Origin: Desulfobulbus sp.
Lineage (GTDB): Bacteria > Desulfobacterota > Desulfobulbia > Desulfobulbales > Desulfobulbaceae
Direction: 5' to 3'
NCBI GenBank assembly: GCA_028684915.1
Contig: JAQUEZ010000155.1
Coordinates: 1 to 14,298, forward strand
DNA length: 14,298 nt
Shown here: piece after piece, positions 14,229 to 14,298 of the stretch
How the letters are laid out: every line of letters begins with the position of its first letter
How positions within the stretch are numbered: position 1 is the first letter of the stretch
Position numbers and translations under genes: made by a program
The notes under the pieces: model-generated
Told to the model about the DNA's origin: nothing
Seen by the model: the letters and a program-made list of their open reading frames with translations, nothing else
Databases searched by the model: none

Positions 14229-14298
14229 TGGCGGGGCCGACCGGGCTCGAACCGGCGACCTCCGGCGTGACAGGCCGGCATTCTAACCAACTGAACTA
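14229..14298 (-). tRNA. tRNA-Asp (anticodon GTC), 5' end cut by the window edge
   Basis: The last 70 nt of the tRNA are present, starting at the conserved T8-A9. The D-loop (AGTTCAGTTGGTTAGAA), the anticodon stem GCCGG/CCGGC with loop CTGTCAC giving anticodon GTC, the T-loop GGTTCGAGCC, the 3' acceptor strand CGGCCCC, discriminator G and encoded CCA (ending at 14229) are all readable. Only about seven nucleotides of the 5' acceptor strand lie beyond the window. The T-stem/loop GCCGGTTCGAGCCCGGT reads as a normal paired arm. Confidence 0.97.

Overview
The window looks like chromosome from a Gram-negative anaerobe of the Desulfobacterota, perhaps Desulfobulbales. This placement is an inference. 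It rests on a C-GCAxxG-C-C family protein, an NtrC-type sigma-54 activator, mid-range GC, frequent GTG/TTG starts, and intergenic palindromic elements of a kind I associate with sulfate reducers. There is no clear phage, IS element, CRISPR or conjugative module. Most of it is housekeeping and vitamin-salvage chromosome with well-marked terminators.

Left part (1-3500). The 5' end of an unidentified minus-strand gene lies at the edge, followed by a cruciform-type repeat and a DnaQ-fold 3'-5' exonuclease on the minus strand. Two plus-strand genes follow: a four-cysteine C-GCAxxG-C-C protein ending in a clean terminator, and a 284-residue protein of unknown function that may be a degenerate zinc metallopeptidase. 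A MITE-like intergenic element and a bidirectional terminator come next. A small exported protein with two bacterial SH3 domains is on the minus strand.

Centre (3860-10414). A long minus-strand operon runs from a sigma-70-type promoter at about 10400: thiM, thiE, thiD, then an ABC importer (ATPase, permease, NMT1/THI5-like binding protein) and finally a sigma-54-dependent response regulator. The first six genes form a thiamin salvage pathway. The importer would bring in a pyrimidine precursor (HMP or a relative), ThiD phosphorylates it twice, ThiM phosphorylates hydroxyethylthiazole, and ThiE joins them into thiamin phosphate. The importer genes overlap by 4 nt (GTGA, ATGA), suggesting translational coupling. 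No canonical TPP riboswitch is recognisable in the 137-nt leader, but a nested hairpin is. The terminal regulator has a receiver domain without its phosphorylatable Asp (Asn at the NtrC-54 position) and without the conserved Lys, while its AAA+ and HTH parts look intact. Three 20-bp tandem repeats with inverted half-sites straddle its stop codon.

Right part (10462-14298). The protein AMPylase SelO and a HAD-family phosphatase form a probable two-gene minus-strand unit. A divergent plus-strand EamA/DMT permease ends in a strong terminator. The last 430 bases hold three terminator-type hairpins, a candidate small RNA, and the 3' 70 nt of a tRNA-Asp gene cut by the window edge.
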